Counted from the stretch's first letter, positions 51,111 through 61,469 are shown. The stretch: 64,000 nt of DNA from Chromobacterium amazonense (GCF_001855565.1 NZ_MKCR01000010.1:28730-92729); one strand, 5' to 3'. The notes: a model not told the origin generated them from the letters alone. Program-made: numbers and translations.

Positions 51111-53221
51111 TGCGCCGCCTTGGCTTTGTCTTCCGCTTCAGTCATCGAATTCAGCGCGTCGCTGATGCCGCCCCTGGGCGCCAGCTTCAGCATTTCCTTC
51201 GGATCCAAAGTCATTTTCTGCTTTGCCGTCTCCACCGTATCCGCTTTCAAGTATCGGTAGCGCTCTTCCGCTACGGCCCGGTTGCCCGTTTCATCGCGGA
51301 TGATGGTGGGACGGATGAAAATCATCAGATTTTTCTTGTCGTTGGACTTTTCCTGATACTTGAAAAAGTTGCCAAGAAAGGGGATATCGCCCAGCAGCGG
51401 CACTTTCTGCTCGGTATTGCCGGTATTCTGCTGAGTCAAACCGCCCAAGGCCACTAAGCCGCCGTCGTTCACCGTCACCACCGTATCCAAAGTACGGCGA
51501 TTGAACGTGGGGCCGGCATCGTTGTTCAAGGTCTGGGTATCGATGGAGTCGGCCGCCTGGCTGATTTTCAAGCGTATGGTGCCGCTCTCGGAAATTTGCG
51601 GCGTGATCTCGAGGCCAAAGCCCACGGTTTTCCGATCATAGGTATTGTACGGCGCCGTGCCGCTGCCGCCCGAGCCGGCGGCATAAGCCGCCGTCTTGAC
51701 GCCGACTTCCTGGCCGATGACGATCTTGGCTTTTTCATTGTCCATCGTCACCAGTTGCGGGCTGGCCACCAGATTGCCCTGCGCTTCGTTTTCCAGCGCC
51801 TGCGCCAGCAAGCCCAGCGTGGGAATCTGGACGCCGCCGACTGTAATATTATTGATGATCCCTGCGGTCAAACCGCCGCCAGTAAGGCTGTTCACCAAAT
51901 TGGCGAACGGGGAAGGGTTGGTCGAACTCGGCTGGCCGACGATGCCGGGCGCGCTGGGGTAGCTCCCTCCGACAATGCCGTTATTGCCTACCTTGGCGGA
52001 CCACTGCACGCCAATTTTAGTGGTGCGGTTGGCCGACACCTCCATCACCAGCGCTTCCACGTAAACCTGGGCGCGGCGCTTGTCCAGCAAATCGATCACA
52101 TTGCGCAGATTCTGGTACATCTGGTCCGGCACGTTCAGGATCAACGCATTGCTATTGCTGTCCGCCTGGATCATGGCGCTGACGCCGGTTCCCGACGGGC
52201 CGGAGGAGGCCTGGGCAGCGGCCGGCGTCGCATTGTCCATGACCGGCGCCGCGCTGGGCGCGGCATTGCTGCCGTTGCCATTGGTCTGGCTGCCGCCGAC
52301 GCCGCTCATCAAACTGGCGCTGCCGCCGGAGGTATTGTTGCCGAGGGTGCTGCGGGACTGCACCGGACTGCCCTCGCTGGCCAGCAAGGTGCGCAGCGTC
52401 TTGGCCAAATCGGCCGCCTGGGCGTTCTTCAGATACACCACCCGCACATTGGAGCCGGCCTGGCTGGGCTGATCCAGCACTTTCAGCAGGCTCTTGATCT
52501 TGCCTATCTTGCCAGGGGCGTCCGTCTTGACCATCAGCACATTGGCGCGCGGATCGGCCAGGATGCTGGTTTTGCCGCCTTCCGCGCCGCCATCCTGCAT
52601 CAGCTTGTTCAAAGTGCCTGCCAATTCCACCGCCGAGCCGAACAGCACCGGAATCACCGCGGTGTCGCCGGAGGCGGCCGACTCCACCGACTCGATGATG
52701 GACTCGATGCGCTGGATGTTCTCGGCGTAGTCGGTGACGATCAGGGCATTGGATTGCGGGTAGGCCGCCACCGTGTTGTTGGGCGACACCAAGGGCCGGA
52801 TCACGGGCACCAGTTGATTGGCGTTGCTGTTCTGCAGCGCGAACACCTTGGTGATCAGCCGGTCGCCATCGCCGCGCGGCACGCGCTTCACCGCCCGGGC
52901 ATGCAGCTTGGCGTCAGCCTCCGGCACGATCTTGATCACGCCGTTGCCTTCCACCGCGGAAAAGCCCTGCAGCCGCAGCGACGACAGCAGCACCTGGTAG
53001 GACAAGGCTCGCGGCACCGGCCGGCTGGACACGATATTGACCGTGCCCTTGACGCGCGGATCGATGATGAAGTTCTTGCCGCTGATTTCGCCTATCGCCT
53101 TGACCACGGTCTCGATGTCGGCGTTGACGAAGTTGAGCATCACCGTGTCGTTCTGCGGCGCCGCCAGCAGTTGACAGCTGTAGACCAGGGCCAGGGTGGC
53201 GACGAGTTTGGAAATTCGCAT
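51107..53221 (-). CDS. gspD: Type II secretion outer-membrane secretin GspD
   Basis: The 704-residue secretin forms the outer-membrane channel. It has a signal peptide (MRISKLVATLALVYSCQLLA), N0-N3 domains (TVMLNFVNADIETVVKAIGEISGKNFIIDP), and a secretin core (VTVNDGGLVALGGL, VPLLGDIPFLGNFFKYQ, LMIFIRPTIIRD). The C-terminal region past about residue 640 may be the S domain bound by a pilotin. A low-complexity Gly/Ser/Asn/Ala insert lies in the N3 region, about residues 295-350, as in other GspD proteins. Confidence 0.97.
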   Translation of the reverse strand: MRISKLVATLALVYSCQLLAAPQNDTVMLNFVNADIETVVKAIGEISGKNFIIDPRVKGTVNIVSSRPVPRALSYQVLLSSLRLQGFSAVEGNGVIKIVPEADAKLHARAVKRVPRGDGDRLITKVFALQNSNANQLVPVIRPLVSPNNTVAAYPQSNALIVTDYAENIQRIESIIESVESAASGDTAVIPVLFGSAVELAGTLNKLMQDGGAEGGKTSILADPRANVLMVKTDAPGKIGKIKSLLKVLDQPSQAGSNVRVVYLKNAQAADLAKTLRTLLASEGSPVQSRSTLGNNTSGGSASLMSGVGGSQTNGNGSNAAPSAAPVMDNATPAAAQASSGPSGTGVSAMIQADSNSNALILNVPDQMYQNLRNVIDLLDKRRAQVYVEALVMEVSANRTTKIGVQWSAKVGNNGIVGGSYPSAPGIVGQPSSTNPSPFANLVNSLTGGGLTAGIINNITVGGVQIPTLGLLAQALENEAQGNLVASPQLVTMDNEKAKIVIGQEVGVKTAAYAAGSGGSGTAPYNTYDRKTVGFGLEITPQISESGTIRLKISQAADSIDTQTLNNDAGPTFNRRTLDTVVTVNDGGLVALGGLTQQNTGNTEQKVPLLGDIPFLGNFFKYQEKSNDKKNLMIFIRPTIIRDETGNRAVAEERYRYLKADTVETAKQKMTLDPKEMLKLAPRGGISDALNSMTEAEDKAKAAQ

Positions 53222-53230
53222 TGCACTCTC

Positions 53231-53863
53231 TTATTGGCGAATCATCGCGGCAGGATCGACCGCGGGTTGGGGCGGAGCATCGGGTACGGAATTCTGGCTG
53301 GGCACCGGCACGGCGCCGGGCATGGGCGGGGGCTGCATCTGGCCAGGCGCCTGGGGCGGCGGCTGCGTCGCGGCGTCCACGCCGCCCGCTGCGCCATTGC
53401 GGGCCTGCAGCGGGACGAACTGCTCGCTGCCGCCGGAGCGGATGGTCACACCGTTGGGCGCAATTTTGACCAGCTCCCAGCCGTCGGCGGTTTGCTTGCC
53501 CTGCAGCAACGGTTCGGCATGGCCGTTGTTGTCCACGATGGCGAAACCGAGAACGCCTGGCAGCGCAGGCGCGTATACGCCCAGCAGGCGCAGCGGCGGC
53601 AGCGCGGCGGCCTGCTGCTGCGGCGCTTCGCCAAACCAGTGCCCCTGGGCCACTGCCGCAGCAGCAGCCTGCGGCTGCGCCGGCGCCAGCGCCCGGTATG
53701 CGCGCGGGGACGGGGATAGCCAGCCGCTCAACTGCTGGCCGAGCCAGAACACGGCAATGCCCATCGCCAAAGCAGGCAAGGCTTTGTGCCATTGCGCGCC
53801 CGGCAAGCGCAGCTTGTCGAAATTCAACTTGCCGACCAACTTGTTATGATCCCCGAGACCCAT
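53231..53863 (-). CDS. gspC: Type II secretion protein GspC (short, no PDZ)
   Basis: The 210-residue bitopic protein links the secretin to the inner membrane. It has one membrane helix (ALPALAMGIAVFWLGQQLSGWL, about 29-50) and a periplasmic HR domain (LRLLGVYAPALPGVLGFAIV, ADGWELVKIAPNGVTI). Where many GspC proteins have a PDZ or coiled-coil domain, this one ends in a Pro/Gln-rich tail of about 50 residues. The start at 53863 follows GGGAAG. It is the first gene of the operon. Confidence 0.9.
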   Translation of the reverse strand: MGLGDHNKLVGKLNFDKLRLPGAQWHKALPALAMGIAVFWLGQQLSGWLSPSPRAYRALAPAQPQAAAAAVAQGHWFGEAPQQQAAALPPLRLLGVYAPALPGVLGFAIVDNNGHAEPLLQGKQTADGWELVKIAPNGVTIRSGGSEQFVPLQARNGAAGGVDAATQPPPQAPGQMQPPPMPGAVPVPSQNSVPDAPPQPAVDPAAMIRQ

Positions 53864-54090
53864 CGACTTCCCGCCGTCAAAAATTATGCTGAACACATCC
53901 CGCCTTGGCACGTTAGATTAAGCAGCAAGGCGGCGATTTTGCAATAGCTTGCAAGTAGTTTTGATGACAGATCAAATTTCAGCCATCGTTAATATTTACA
54001 AGCGAACCATAAGGAGACTGGCTTGCAAGCCTCATGCAGCAAGCATCTGGACCCTTACGGCATGGAATTTTCTGCATTCTCGCATAAAAA

Positions 54091-54112
54091 ACGCCACGGC
54101 ATGCCGTGGCGT
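54091..54112 (-). terminator. Terminator of the acyl-CoA dehydrogenase gene
   Basis: ACGCCACGGCA / TGCCGTGGCGT is a perfect 22-bp palindrome followed on the minus strand by five T residues. Confidence 0.88.
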
Positions 54113-54132
54113 CATGATAAATCAAAGCAAGC

Positions 54133-55914
54133 TCAGAACTGGGCTTCATCCAGCGCCAGCACGCTGTCCGCGCCGCGCACGATGGCCGCGGCCAGACCGG
54201 ATGCCTGCGGCAGCAGATGCTCGGCGAAGAAGCGGGCGGTGACGATCTTGGCGTTCAGGAAATCGGCGTCCGCGTCAGCCTCCTGCAGCTTGTCCTTGGC
54301 GATCAGCGCGGCGCGGCCCAGTTGCCAGCCGCCCAGAGCTATGCCCATCAGCTTCAGGAAAGGCACCGAGCCGGCCGCGGCCAACTGCGGCTGGCTGCCG
54401 AAAGTTTCCAGGATGAAGGCGACGCAGCGCTCGGCATCGGCGATGGCGGACGCCAGATTCCCAGCGATGCTGTCGAACCCAGCCGCCTGCAGCTTGGCCG
54501 CGGTGGACTGGGCCTCGGCCAGCAGCGCGCGGGCGGTGACGCCATGCTCAGCCGCAGTCTTGCGGCCGATCAGGTCCAGCGCCTGGATGCCGGTGGTACC
54601 TTCGTAAATGGCGGTGATGCGGGCGTCGCGATAGTACTGGGCGACGCCGGTTTCCTCGATGAAGCCCATGCCGCCGTGCACCTGGATGGCCAGGCTGGTG
54701 ATCTCGTTGGCCTGCTCGGTGTTCCAGCCCTTGACGATGGGGATCAGGAAGTTCAGCAGCGCCTGGTTGCGCGCGGCCTCGGCCGGCGCCGGATGGCGGG
54801 CGGCGCGGTCCAGCGCGGCGGCGGCGTAGAAAGTCAGCGCGCGCTGCGCTTCGATCTGGGCGCGCATGGTCATCAGCATGCGGCGCACGTCCGGGTGCTG
54901 GATGATGGGCACGCCGGCCGGGTCCGGCGAGCCGACGGCGCGGCTCTGCACGCGGTCGCGCGCGTATTCCACCGCCTTCTGGTAAGCGCGCTCGGACACT
55001 GCCATGCCCTCGATGCCCACGCCCAGGCGAGCGTGGTTCATCATGGTGAACATATAATTCAGGCCCTTGTTCGGCTCGCCCACCAGATAGCCGACCGCGC
55101 CATCGTTGTCGCCGAAGCTCATCACCGCCGTCGGGCTGCCGTGGATGCCCAGCTTGTGCTCCAGCGACACGCAGCGCACGTCGTTGCGCGCGCCGAGCGA
55201 ACCATCGGCATTGACCAGGAACTTGGGCACGATGAACAGCGAGATGCCCTTCACGCCGGCCGGAGCGTCCGGCAGACGGGCCAGCACCAGATGGACGATG
55301 TTCTCGGCCATGTCGTGCTCGCCCCAGGTGATGAAGATTTTCTGGCCGCTGACGCGGTAGCTGCCGTCCGCCGCCGGCACGGCGCGCGAACGCACCTGGG
55401 CCAGGTCGGAGCCGGCCTGCGGCTCGGTCAGGTTCATGGTGCCGGTCCATTGGCCGCTGGCCATCTTCGGCAGATAGATATTCTTCAGCTCGTCCGACGC
55501 ATGATGATGGATGGCCTCCACCGCGCCCAGCGTCAGCAGCGGGGCCAGGGAGAACGCAAGATTGGACGCGCACCACATTTCCTCCACCGCCGCCGCAACC
55601 AGCGCAGGCATGCCCTGGCCGCCAAACTCTTCCGGCGCGCGCAGGCCTACCCACCCCGATTCGACATACTGCTGCCAAGCGTCCTTGAAACCCGGCGCGG
55701 CGGTCACTTCGCCATCCTGCCACTTGGCGCCCTGATCGCCCTGCTTGTTGATCGGCGCCAGCACGCCTTCAGCGAACTTGGCGCCCTCTTCCAGCACGGC
55801 GTCCACCAATTCGACCGAGCACTCGCCATAACCGGGCAAACCGCAGATGGCTGGCAATTCGGCCAGTTCATTCAAGACAAAACGAATATCTTTGACTGGT
55901 GCGTGATAAATCAT
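54133..55914 (-). CDS. Acyl-CoA dehydrogenase (DmdC-like, long form)
   Basis: The 593-residue flavoenzyme oxidises an acyl-CoA and passes electrons to ETF. It is the long form with an extra C-terminal domain, often annotated 3-methylmercaptopropionyl-CoA dehydrogenase. FAD and substrate motifs include MNLTEPQAGSDLAQVRSRA, GQKIFITWGEHD and VHGGMGFIEETGVAQYYRDARI, followed by AIYEGTTGIQALDL, which carries the catalytic Glu. The start at 55914 has GAGGAG upstream. The neighbouring etf genes support the electron route. The true substrate is not given by sequence. Confidence 0.92.
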   Translation of the reverse strand: MIYHAPVKDIRFVLNELAELPAICGLPGYGECSVELVDAVLEEGAKFAEGVLAPINKQGDQGAKWQDGEVTAAPGFKDAWQQYVESGWVGLRAPEEFGGQGMPALVAAAVEEMWCASNLAFSLAPLLTLGAVEAIHHHASDELKNIYLPKMASGQWTGTMNLTEPQAGSDLAQVRSRAVPAADGSYRVSGQKIFITWGEHDMAENIVHLVLARLPDAPAGVKGISLFIVPKFLVNADGSLGARNDVRCVSLEHKLGIHGSPTAVMSFGDNDGAVGYLVGEPNKGLNYMFTMMNHARLGVGIEGMAVSERAYQKAVEYARDRVQSRAVGSPDPAGVPIIQHPDVRRMLMTMRAQIEAQRALTFYAAAALDRAARHPAPAEAARNQALLNFLIPIVKGWNTEQANEITSLAIQVHGGMGFIEETGVAQYYRDARITAIYEGTTGIQALDLIGRKTAAEHGVTARALLAEAQSTAAKLQAAGFDSIAGNLASAIADAERCVAFILETFGSQPQLAAAGSVPFLKLMGIALGGWQLGRAALIAKDKLQEADADADFLNAKIVTARFFAEHLLPQASGLAAAIVRGADSVLALDEAQF

Positions 55915-55969
55915 CGCGCTTCTCCTCTGTTTCTCTCGCGTTGGACCGTCAAGGCGGACCGTAAAAAAA

Positions 55970-55994
55970 CCGGCGCTCAAATCTTGGGCGCCGG
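55970..55994 (-). terminator. Terminator between etfA and the acyl-CoA dehydrogenase gene
   Basis: CCGGCGC / GCGCCGG with an 11-base loop is followed on the minus strand by seven T residues, 73 bp after etfA. The dehydrogenase gene therefore probably has read-through or its own promoter. Confidence 0.75.
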
Positions 55995-56066
55995 CTGCTG
56001 TTGTTTGTTCCGGCGGCTATGCTGCCTGCTCGGTCGGGGGCGCGTGCTGCCGCGCCCCGGCTGCCG

Positions 56067-56999
56067 CTATTTCGACAGTTCGGCCATCAGTTCCGGCACC
56101 ACGGTGAACAGATCGCCCACGATGCCGTAATCGGCCACCTGGAAGATAGGCGCCTCTTCATCCTTGTTGATGGCGACGATGACCTTGGAGTCCTTCATGC
56201 CGGCCAGGTGCTGGATCGCGCCGGAAATCCCGACGGCGATGTACAGCTGCGGCGCCACCACCTTGCCGGTCTGGCCAACCTGGTAGTCGTTCGGCGCGTA
56301 GCCGGCGTCCACCGCGGCGCGGGACGCGCCCACCGCGGCGGCCAGCTTGTCCGCCAAAGGCTCGATCACGGCTTTGAACTGTTCTTCCGAACCCAGCGCG
56401 CGGCCGCCGGAGACGATGACCTGGGCCGAACCCAGTTCCGGGCGGTCGGACTTGGTCAGTTCCTGGCCGACGAAGGCGGACAGCTGGCTGTCGGCGCCGG
56501 CGGCGATGGTTTCCACCGCGGCCGAACCGCCATGGCCCGCCGCGTCGAAGGCGGTGGTGCGCACGGTGATCACCTTGATCGGGTCGACCGACTGCACGGT
56601 GGCCATCACGTTGCCGGCGTAGATCGGACGGACGAAAGTGTCGGCCGATTCAATGGCGGTGATTTCGGAAATCTGGGCGACGTCGAGCAAGGCGGCGACG
56701 CGCGGCAGCAGGTTCTTGCCGAAGGACGAGGCCGGGGCCAGCACGTGGCTGTAAGCCTTGGCCAGGCCCACCACCAGGGAGGACAGGTTTTCTGCCAGCC
56801 CATGGGCGTATTGGGCCGCGTCGGCCAACAGCACCTTGGACACGCCGGCCAGGTTCTTGGCGGCATCGGCGGCGGCGGCGGCGTTGTGGCCGGCTACCAG
56901 CACGTGCACTTCGCCCAGCTTGGCGGCGGCGGTGACGGTATTCAGGGTGCCTGCTTTCAGGCTCTGGTTGTCGTGTTCAGCGATAACGAGAATAGCCAT
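56067..56999 (-). CDS. etfA: Electron transfer flavoprotein alpha subunit
   Basis: The 310-residue subunit binds FAD and carries electrons from acyl-CoA dehydrogenases to the quinone pool. The C-terminal FAD motif is [15 protein letters not shown], followed by [23 protein letters not shown] and [16 protein letters not shown]. It starts 3 bp after the etfB stop. Confidence 0.97.
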   Translation of the reverse strand: MAILVIAEHDNQSLKAGTLNTVTAAAKLGEVHVLVAGHNAAAAADAAKNLAGVSKVLLADAAQYAHGLAENLSSLVVGLAKAYSHVLAPASSFGKNLLPRVAALLDVAQISEITAIESADTFVRPIYAGNVMATVQSVDPIKVITVRTTAFDAAGHGGSAAVETIAAGADSQLSAFVGQELTKSDRPELGSAQVIVSGGRALGSEEQFKAVIEPLADKLAAAVGASRAAVDAGYAPNDYQVGQTGKVVAPQLYIAVGISGAIQHLAGMKDSKVIVAINKDEEAPIFQVADYGIVGDLFTVVPELMAELSK

Positions 57000-57002
57000 G
57001 TC

Positions 57003-57752
<750 letters not shown>

Positions 57753-57833
57753 ATTCCTCCAGCAAACATCTGTTGGGTTAGGACCGGTTCAGGCCCGAAA
57801 ACGCGGAAGGCAACGAGCGGCCAGCTGAGCCTG

Positions 57834-57839
57834 ATTATG
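57834..57839 (-). promoter_or_regulatory. -10 element of etfBA
   Basis: CATAAT on the minus strand lies 82 bp before etfB. At normal spacing its -35 would fall inside the CAAAC-N4-GTTTG palindrome; no strong -35 sequence is visible. Confidence 0.45.
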
Positions 57840-57853
57840 CCCCAAGCAAATTT

Positions 57854-57867
57854 CAAACGAGCGTTTG
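57854..57867. promoter_or_regulatory. PsrA-like operator
   Basis: CAAAC-GAGC-GTTTG is a perfect inverted repeat with the form of the PsrA fatty-acid regulator site (G/C-AAAC-N2-4-GTTT-G/C). It lies between etfBA and the MaoC gene, where it would overlap the expected -35 of etfB. Confidence 0.6.
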
Positions 57868-58013
57868 GTTTGTGTGCCGACACCCCAAGCGTGGTGAAAA
57901 TGCAACTCGGCGTCGATAGTACGTCATTTCCCGCGGGTTTGCATTTCAAGGCGAAGCTGGCACAATGCGGTCGTGCATTGCAACATTCCCTTGTCATAAA
58001 CCGTGGAGTTGTC

Positions 58014-58430
58014 ATGACCGTCTATTTCGAAGACCTCGTCGTGGGACAAAGCGCCGAATCCGGCAAAACCGTCACCGAGGCCGACGTGCTGTTGTTCTCC
58101 GCCGTCAGCGGCGACAACAATCCCGTGCATCTGGATCAGATTTACGCGGCGTCCACGCCGTTCGAGACCCGCATCGCCCACGGCATGCTGACCGCCAGCC
58201 TGATCTCCGGCGTGATCGGCACCCGCCTGCCCGGCTACGGCACCATCTACCTGTCGCAGTCCACATGCTTCAAGGCCCCGGTCCGCATCGGGCAGACCGT
58301 GACCACCCGCGTCACCGTCGCGGAATTGATTCCGGAAAAGAAACGGGTGCGGCTGACCACCGAATGCCGCGTCGGCGATCATGTGGTGCTGGAAGGCGAA
58401 TCCTTGGTGATTGCGCCTTCGCGCGGCTAA
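58014..58430 (+). CDS. MaoC-type (R)-specific enoyl-CoA hydratase
   Basis: The 138-residue hot-dog-fold enzyme has the full hydratase-2 motif, FSAVSGDNNPVHLDQIYA, with catalytic Asp and His. It resembles PhaJ, which supplies (R)-3-hydroxyacyl-CoA from beta-oxidation to polyhydroxyalkanoate synthesis. TGGAG precedes the ATG. It is divergent from etfBA and its last bases overlap the end of queG. Confidence 0.88.
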   Translation: MTVYFEDLVVGQSAESGKTVTEADVLLFSAVSGDNNPVHLDQIYAASTPFETRIAHGMLTASLISGVIGTRLPGYGTIYLSQSTCFKAPVRIGQTVTTRVTVAELIPEKKRVRLTTECRVGDHVVLEGESLVIAPSRG

Positions 58431-59509
58431 TCGCCAGAACTGACGCCATGCCGAGCCAGGGCCCAGCGCACCGGCTCGGCCACCAGCTCGTCGGGGAAAT
58501 CCAGACGCCGCCGCAAGGCGGCGATGACTTCGGGGCTGGTGGGCGCATTGCCCAGCCCGACCGCCAGATTCGACAGCCACTTGTGATAACCGATGCGGTA
58601 GATAGGGCTGCCAGCCATCCGCTCGCGGAATGCCTCCGCGCTCCAGTCGAACAGTTCTACCAGACTCGTGCGATCCAAACCATGACGCACCGCAAAATCA
58701 GATTCTTCTGATAAAGCTCCGAAACGATTCCACGGACAGAACAGCTGGCAATCGTCGCAGCCATACACCCGGTTGCCGATTAGCGGACGCAATTCATGCG
58801 GAATCGCGCCTTTCAGTTCTATAGTCAGGTAGGAAATGCAGCGCCGCGCATCGACCTTGTACGGTTCGACAATGGCGCCGGTGGGACAGACATCCAGGCA
58901 ACGGGTGCAACGACCGCAATGACCATCCTCCGCCTCGTCCGGCGGCAGGGGCAGATCGGTCAGGATTTCGCCCAGGAAAAACAGCGACCCCTGCTTCTTG
59001 GTCAATAATAATGTGTGCTTGCCGCGCCAACCCAAGCCGGCCTGCGCCGCCAGCGCCACTTCGGCCAGCGGCGCGCTGTCGGTGAGCACCCGGTAGCCGA
59101 AGGCGCCGATAGCGCCCTCGATGCGCTCGGCAAGCTTTTGCAAGCGGTTGCGCAACACCTTGTGGTAGTCGCGGCCCAGCGCGTAGCGCGACAAATAGGC
59201 TAGCGACGGATCGGCCAGCACCTGTTCGGCCGGCTTCGCCTCCGGCCAGTAGTTCATGCGCAGCGAGATCACGGACAAGGTGCCCGGCACCAATTCGGCG
59301 GGACGGACGCGCAGCGCGCCGTGGCGGGCCATGTAGTCCATCTCGCCGTGATAGCCGGCCGCCAGCCAGGCCTCGAGCTCGCGCTCGGCCTCTGGCGGCA
59401 GCGCCGCGCGGGTGATCCGGGCATCGGCAAAGCCGGCTTCGCGCGCCCAGGCTTTGATTTGGCGCGACAATTCGGGATAATCCGGTTTTTGAGGAGGATT
59501 CTCAGTCAT
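58427..59509 (-). CDS. queG: Epoxyqueuosine reductase
   Basis: The 360-residue cobalamin-dependent enzyme makes queuosine from epoxyqueuosine in tRNA. Cysteines for two 4Fe-4S clusters are C198, C201, C204, C208 and C224, C251, C254, C258. The catalytic Asp is D145 in LTDSAPLAE, and GLGWRGKHTLLLT is typical. The only sensible start is the ATG at 59509, which has no Shine-Dalgarno sequence and overlaps the tsaE start codon on the opposite strand by two bases. The 3' end overlaps the MaoC gene by 4 bases. Confidence 0.95.
   Translation of the reverse strand: MTENPPQKPDYPELSRQIKAWAREAGFADARITRAALPPEAERELEAWLAAGYHGEMDYMARHGALRVRPAELVPGTLSVISLRMNYWPEAKPAEQVLADPSLAYLSRYALGRDYHKVLRNRLQKLAERIEGAIGAFGYRVLTDSAPLAEVALAAQAGLGWRGKHTLLLTKKQGSLFFLGEILTDLPLPPDEAEDGHCGRCTRCLDVCPTGAIVEPYKVDARRCISYLTIELKGAIPHELRPLIGNRVYGCDDCQLFCPWNRFGALSEESDFAVRHGLDRTSLVELFDWSAEAFRERMAGSPIYRIGYHKWLSNLAVGLGNAPTSPEVIAALRRRLDFPDELVAEPVRWALARHGVSSGD
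59454..59481 (+). promoter_or_regulatory. Promoter of tsaE inside queG
   Basis: TTGATT and GATAAT are 16 bp apart and end 26 bp before the tsaE start, inside the first codons of the divergent queG gene. A strong GAGGAGG lies at 59491-59497. Confidence 0.62.
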
Positions 59510-60002
59510 GGCGATGGATGATACCAGCGTTGTGGCCGGCAGCCTGCAGGACGAACGCGCCACGCTGATGCTGGGCGCCGCTTTCGCCGCCGCGGCCCGC
59601 CCCGGCCTCACCGTCCACCTGCGGGGCGACCTGGGCGCCGGCAAGACCACGTTTACCCGCGGGCTGCTGGCCGCGCTCGGGCATCTGGGCAAGGTGAAAA
59701 GTCCCACCTATACGCTGGTGGAAAGCTATCCGCTGTCCGAATATAGCGTCCATCATTTTGACCTTTACCGTTTCGCAGACCCGGAAGAGTGGAACGACGC
59801 CGGCTTCAGCGAATATTTCGGCCCCGATAGCCTATGCCTGGTGGAGTGGCCAGACAAAGCCGACGATCTGTTGCCCGCAGCCGACATCGTGCTGGAACTT
59901 GCCGTCGCCGGCGAGGGTCGCACTTACCAATTCCAAGCTCAGACACCAACCGGACAGTCATGCCTGATTCGACTTTCGACCCAAACCGCCGCGCATTGCT
60001 AG
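59508..60002 (+). CDS. tsaE: tRNA threonylcarbamoyladenosine synthesis ATPase TsaE
   Basis: The 164-residue ATPase works with TsaB, TsaC and TsaD to make t6A37 in ANN-reading tRNAs. The P-loop is [10 protein letters not shown] at residues 40-49, and [18 protein letters not shown] and LVEWPDKA are family motifs. The ATG at 59508 lies 10 bp after GAGGAGG. Its end overlaps the amiC start by 43 bases, a common gene pair. Confidence 0.95.
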   Translation: MAMDDTSVVAGSLQDERATLMLGAAFAAAARPGLTVHLRGDLGAGKTTFTRGLLAALGHLGKVKSPTYTLVESYPLSEYSVHHFDLYRFADPEEWNDAGFSEYFGPDSLCLVEWPDKADDLLPAADIVLELAVAGEGRTYQFQAQTPTGQSCLIRLSTQTAAHC

Positions 60003-61201
60003 GCGCCGCGGCCGCTACCTTCCTGCTTGCCGTCAGCCGTACGGGGCTGGCAGCCGACAACCAGATCGTCGCCCTGCGCATCTGGCCATCGAGCACGTAT
60101 ACCCGCATCACGCTGGAATCCGGCAGCGCCATCCAGTACAAGCAGTTCACCCTGGCCAACCCGAGCCGGCTGGTCATCGATCTGCAGGGCGTGCAGTTGA
60201 ACGGCGTGCTGAAAGACATCAGCGGCCAGATCACCAAGGCCGATCCCTTCATCGCCAACGCCCGCGCCGGCCAGTTCGCCCCGGATACGGTGCGGCTGGT
60301 GCTGGAACTGAAGACCGACGTCAAACCGCAGGCTTTCACGCTGGCTCCGGTGGCGGAATACAAGCATAGACTGGTGGTGGACCTGTATCCGGCCAGCGGC
60401 GTCCAGGACGATCCTTTGCTGGCGCTCTTGCAGGATTACAACAAGGGCAAACTGGAACAGCCGCCCACGCAGATCAAGCCCAAGTCCAAGAACAGCGACC
60501 GCCCCATCGTCGTGATGCTGGATCCGGGACACGGCGGCGAAGACCCCGGCGCAATCGGCCTGCAGGGCAACCGCGAGAAAGACGTGGTACTGAAGATAGG
60601 CCATCAGCTGAAGCAATTGATCGACGCGGAGCCGAATATGAAGGCCTATATGACGCGCAGCGACGACGTGTTCATCCCGCTGGGCGTGCGCGTGGCCAAG
60701 GCCAGGAAGCTGAATGCCGACCTGTTTGTCTCCATCCACGCCGACGCCGCGCCCAACCGCGCGGCGCGTGGTTCCTCGGTGTTCGCGCTGTCGGAAAAAG
60801 GCGCCACCAGCGCCTTCGCCAAGGCGCTGGCGCAGACGCAGAACGACTCCGACCTGATAGGCGGCGTCAAGATCGGCAGCAAGGACAAATATCTGGCTCA
60901 CACGCTGCTGGACCTGACGCAAACCGCCACCATCAACGACAGCCTGAAACTGGGCAAGACCGTGCTGGGCCAGCTCGGCGGCCTGAACAAGCTGCACAAG
61001 AACGCGGTGGAGCAAGCCGGTTTCGCCGTGCTGAAGGCGCCGGACATTCCTTCCATCCTGGTGGAAACGGCCTTCATTTCCAACCCGGAAGAGGAACAGC
61101 GGCTGATCACCGCCGAGTTCCAGCAGCAGATGGCCAATGCCATCTTCAGCGGCGTCAAAAACTATTTCGCCTCCGGCGCCGCGCTGGCCGCGCGCGCCTG
61201 A
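59960..61201 (+). CDS. amiC: N-acetylmuramoyl-L-alanine amidase AmiC
   Basis: The 413-residue periplasmic zinc amidase splits septal peptidoglycan during cell separation. An N-terminal twin-arginine signal is likely ([20 protein letters not shown]10-R11). An AMIN domain follows (about 35-130), and the Amidase_3 domain (about 170-400) has zinc-site segments [14 protein letters not shown] and LFVSIHADA and the catalytic Glu in [14 protein letters not shown]. It begins inside the end of tsaE. Confidence 0.95.
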   Translation: MPDSTFDPNRRALLGAAAATFLLAVSRTGLAADNQIVALRIWPSSTYTRITLESGSAIQYKQFTLANPSRLVIDLQGVQLNGVLKDISGQITKADPFIANARAGQFAPDTVRLVLELKTDVKPQAFTLAPVAEYKHRLVVDLYPASGVQDDPLLALLQDYNKGKLEQPPTQIKPKSKNSDRPIVVMLDPGHGGEDPGAIGLQGNREKDVVLKIGHQLKQLIDAEPNMKAYMTRSDDVFIPLGVRVAKARKLNADLFVSIHADAAPNRAARGSSVFALSEKGATSAFAKALAQTQNDSDLIGGVKIGSKDKYLAHTLLDLTQTATINDSLKLGKTVLGQLGGLNKLHKNAVEQAGFAVLKAPDIPSILVETAFISNPEEEQRLITAEFQQQMANAIFSGVKNYFASGAALAARA

Positions 61202-61217
61202 TCGCCTGCCCCAAAGC

Positions 61218-61247
61218 AAAACCGCCAGGTCGAGTCCTGGCGGTTTT
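61218..61247. terminator. Bidirectional terminator between amiC and yacG
   Basis: AAAACCGCCAGG / CCTGGCGGTTTT with a 6-base loop separates the convergent genes. Confidence 0.92.
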
Positions 61248-61269
61248 TATGCGTAAGGCTTGCCGGCGC

Positions 61270-61464
61270 TCAGTGCGAGGCCGGCGGCAGCTCGCCCGGG
61301 GGCGTTTCCTCTTCTGCCGGCACGCGATAATTCTCGCTGGCCCACTGACCCAGGTCGATCAAACGGCAGCGTTCGCTGCAAAATGGGCGGTAACGGCTCT
61401 GCGCCTCCCAGCGCACTTCGGCGCGGCAGGTGGGGCAGGCGACGATGCGGATGGATTCAGCCAT
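61270..61464 (-). CDS. yacG: DNA gyrase inhibitor YacG
   Basis: The 64-residue zinc protein has four cysteines (CPTC, then CSERC) around [15 protein letters not shown], followed by [16 protein letters not shown], the YacG pattern. It binds GyrB and inhibits gyrase in E. coli. The ATG at 61464 lies 5 bp after zapD. Confidence 0.93.
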   Translation of the reverse strand: MAESIRIVACPTCRAEVRWEAQSRYRPFCSERCRLIDLGQWASENYRVPAEEETPPGELPPASH

Positions 61465-61469
61465 GAAAC

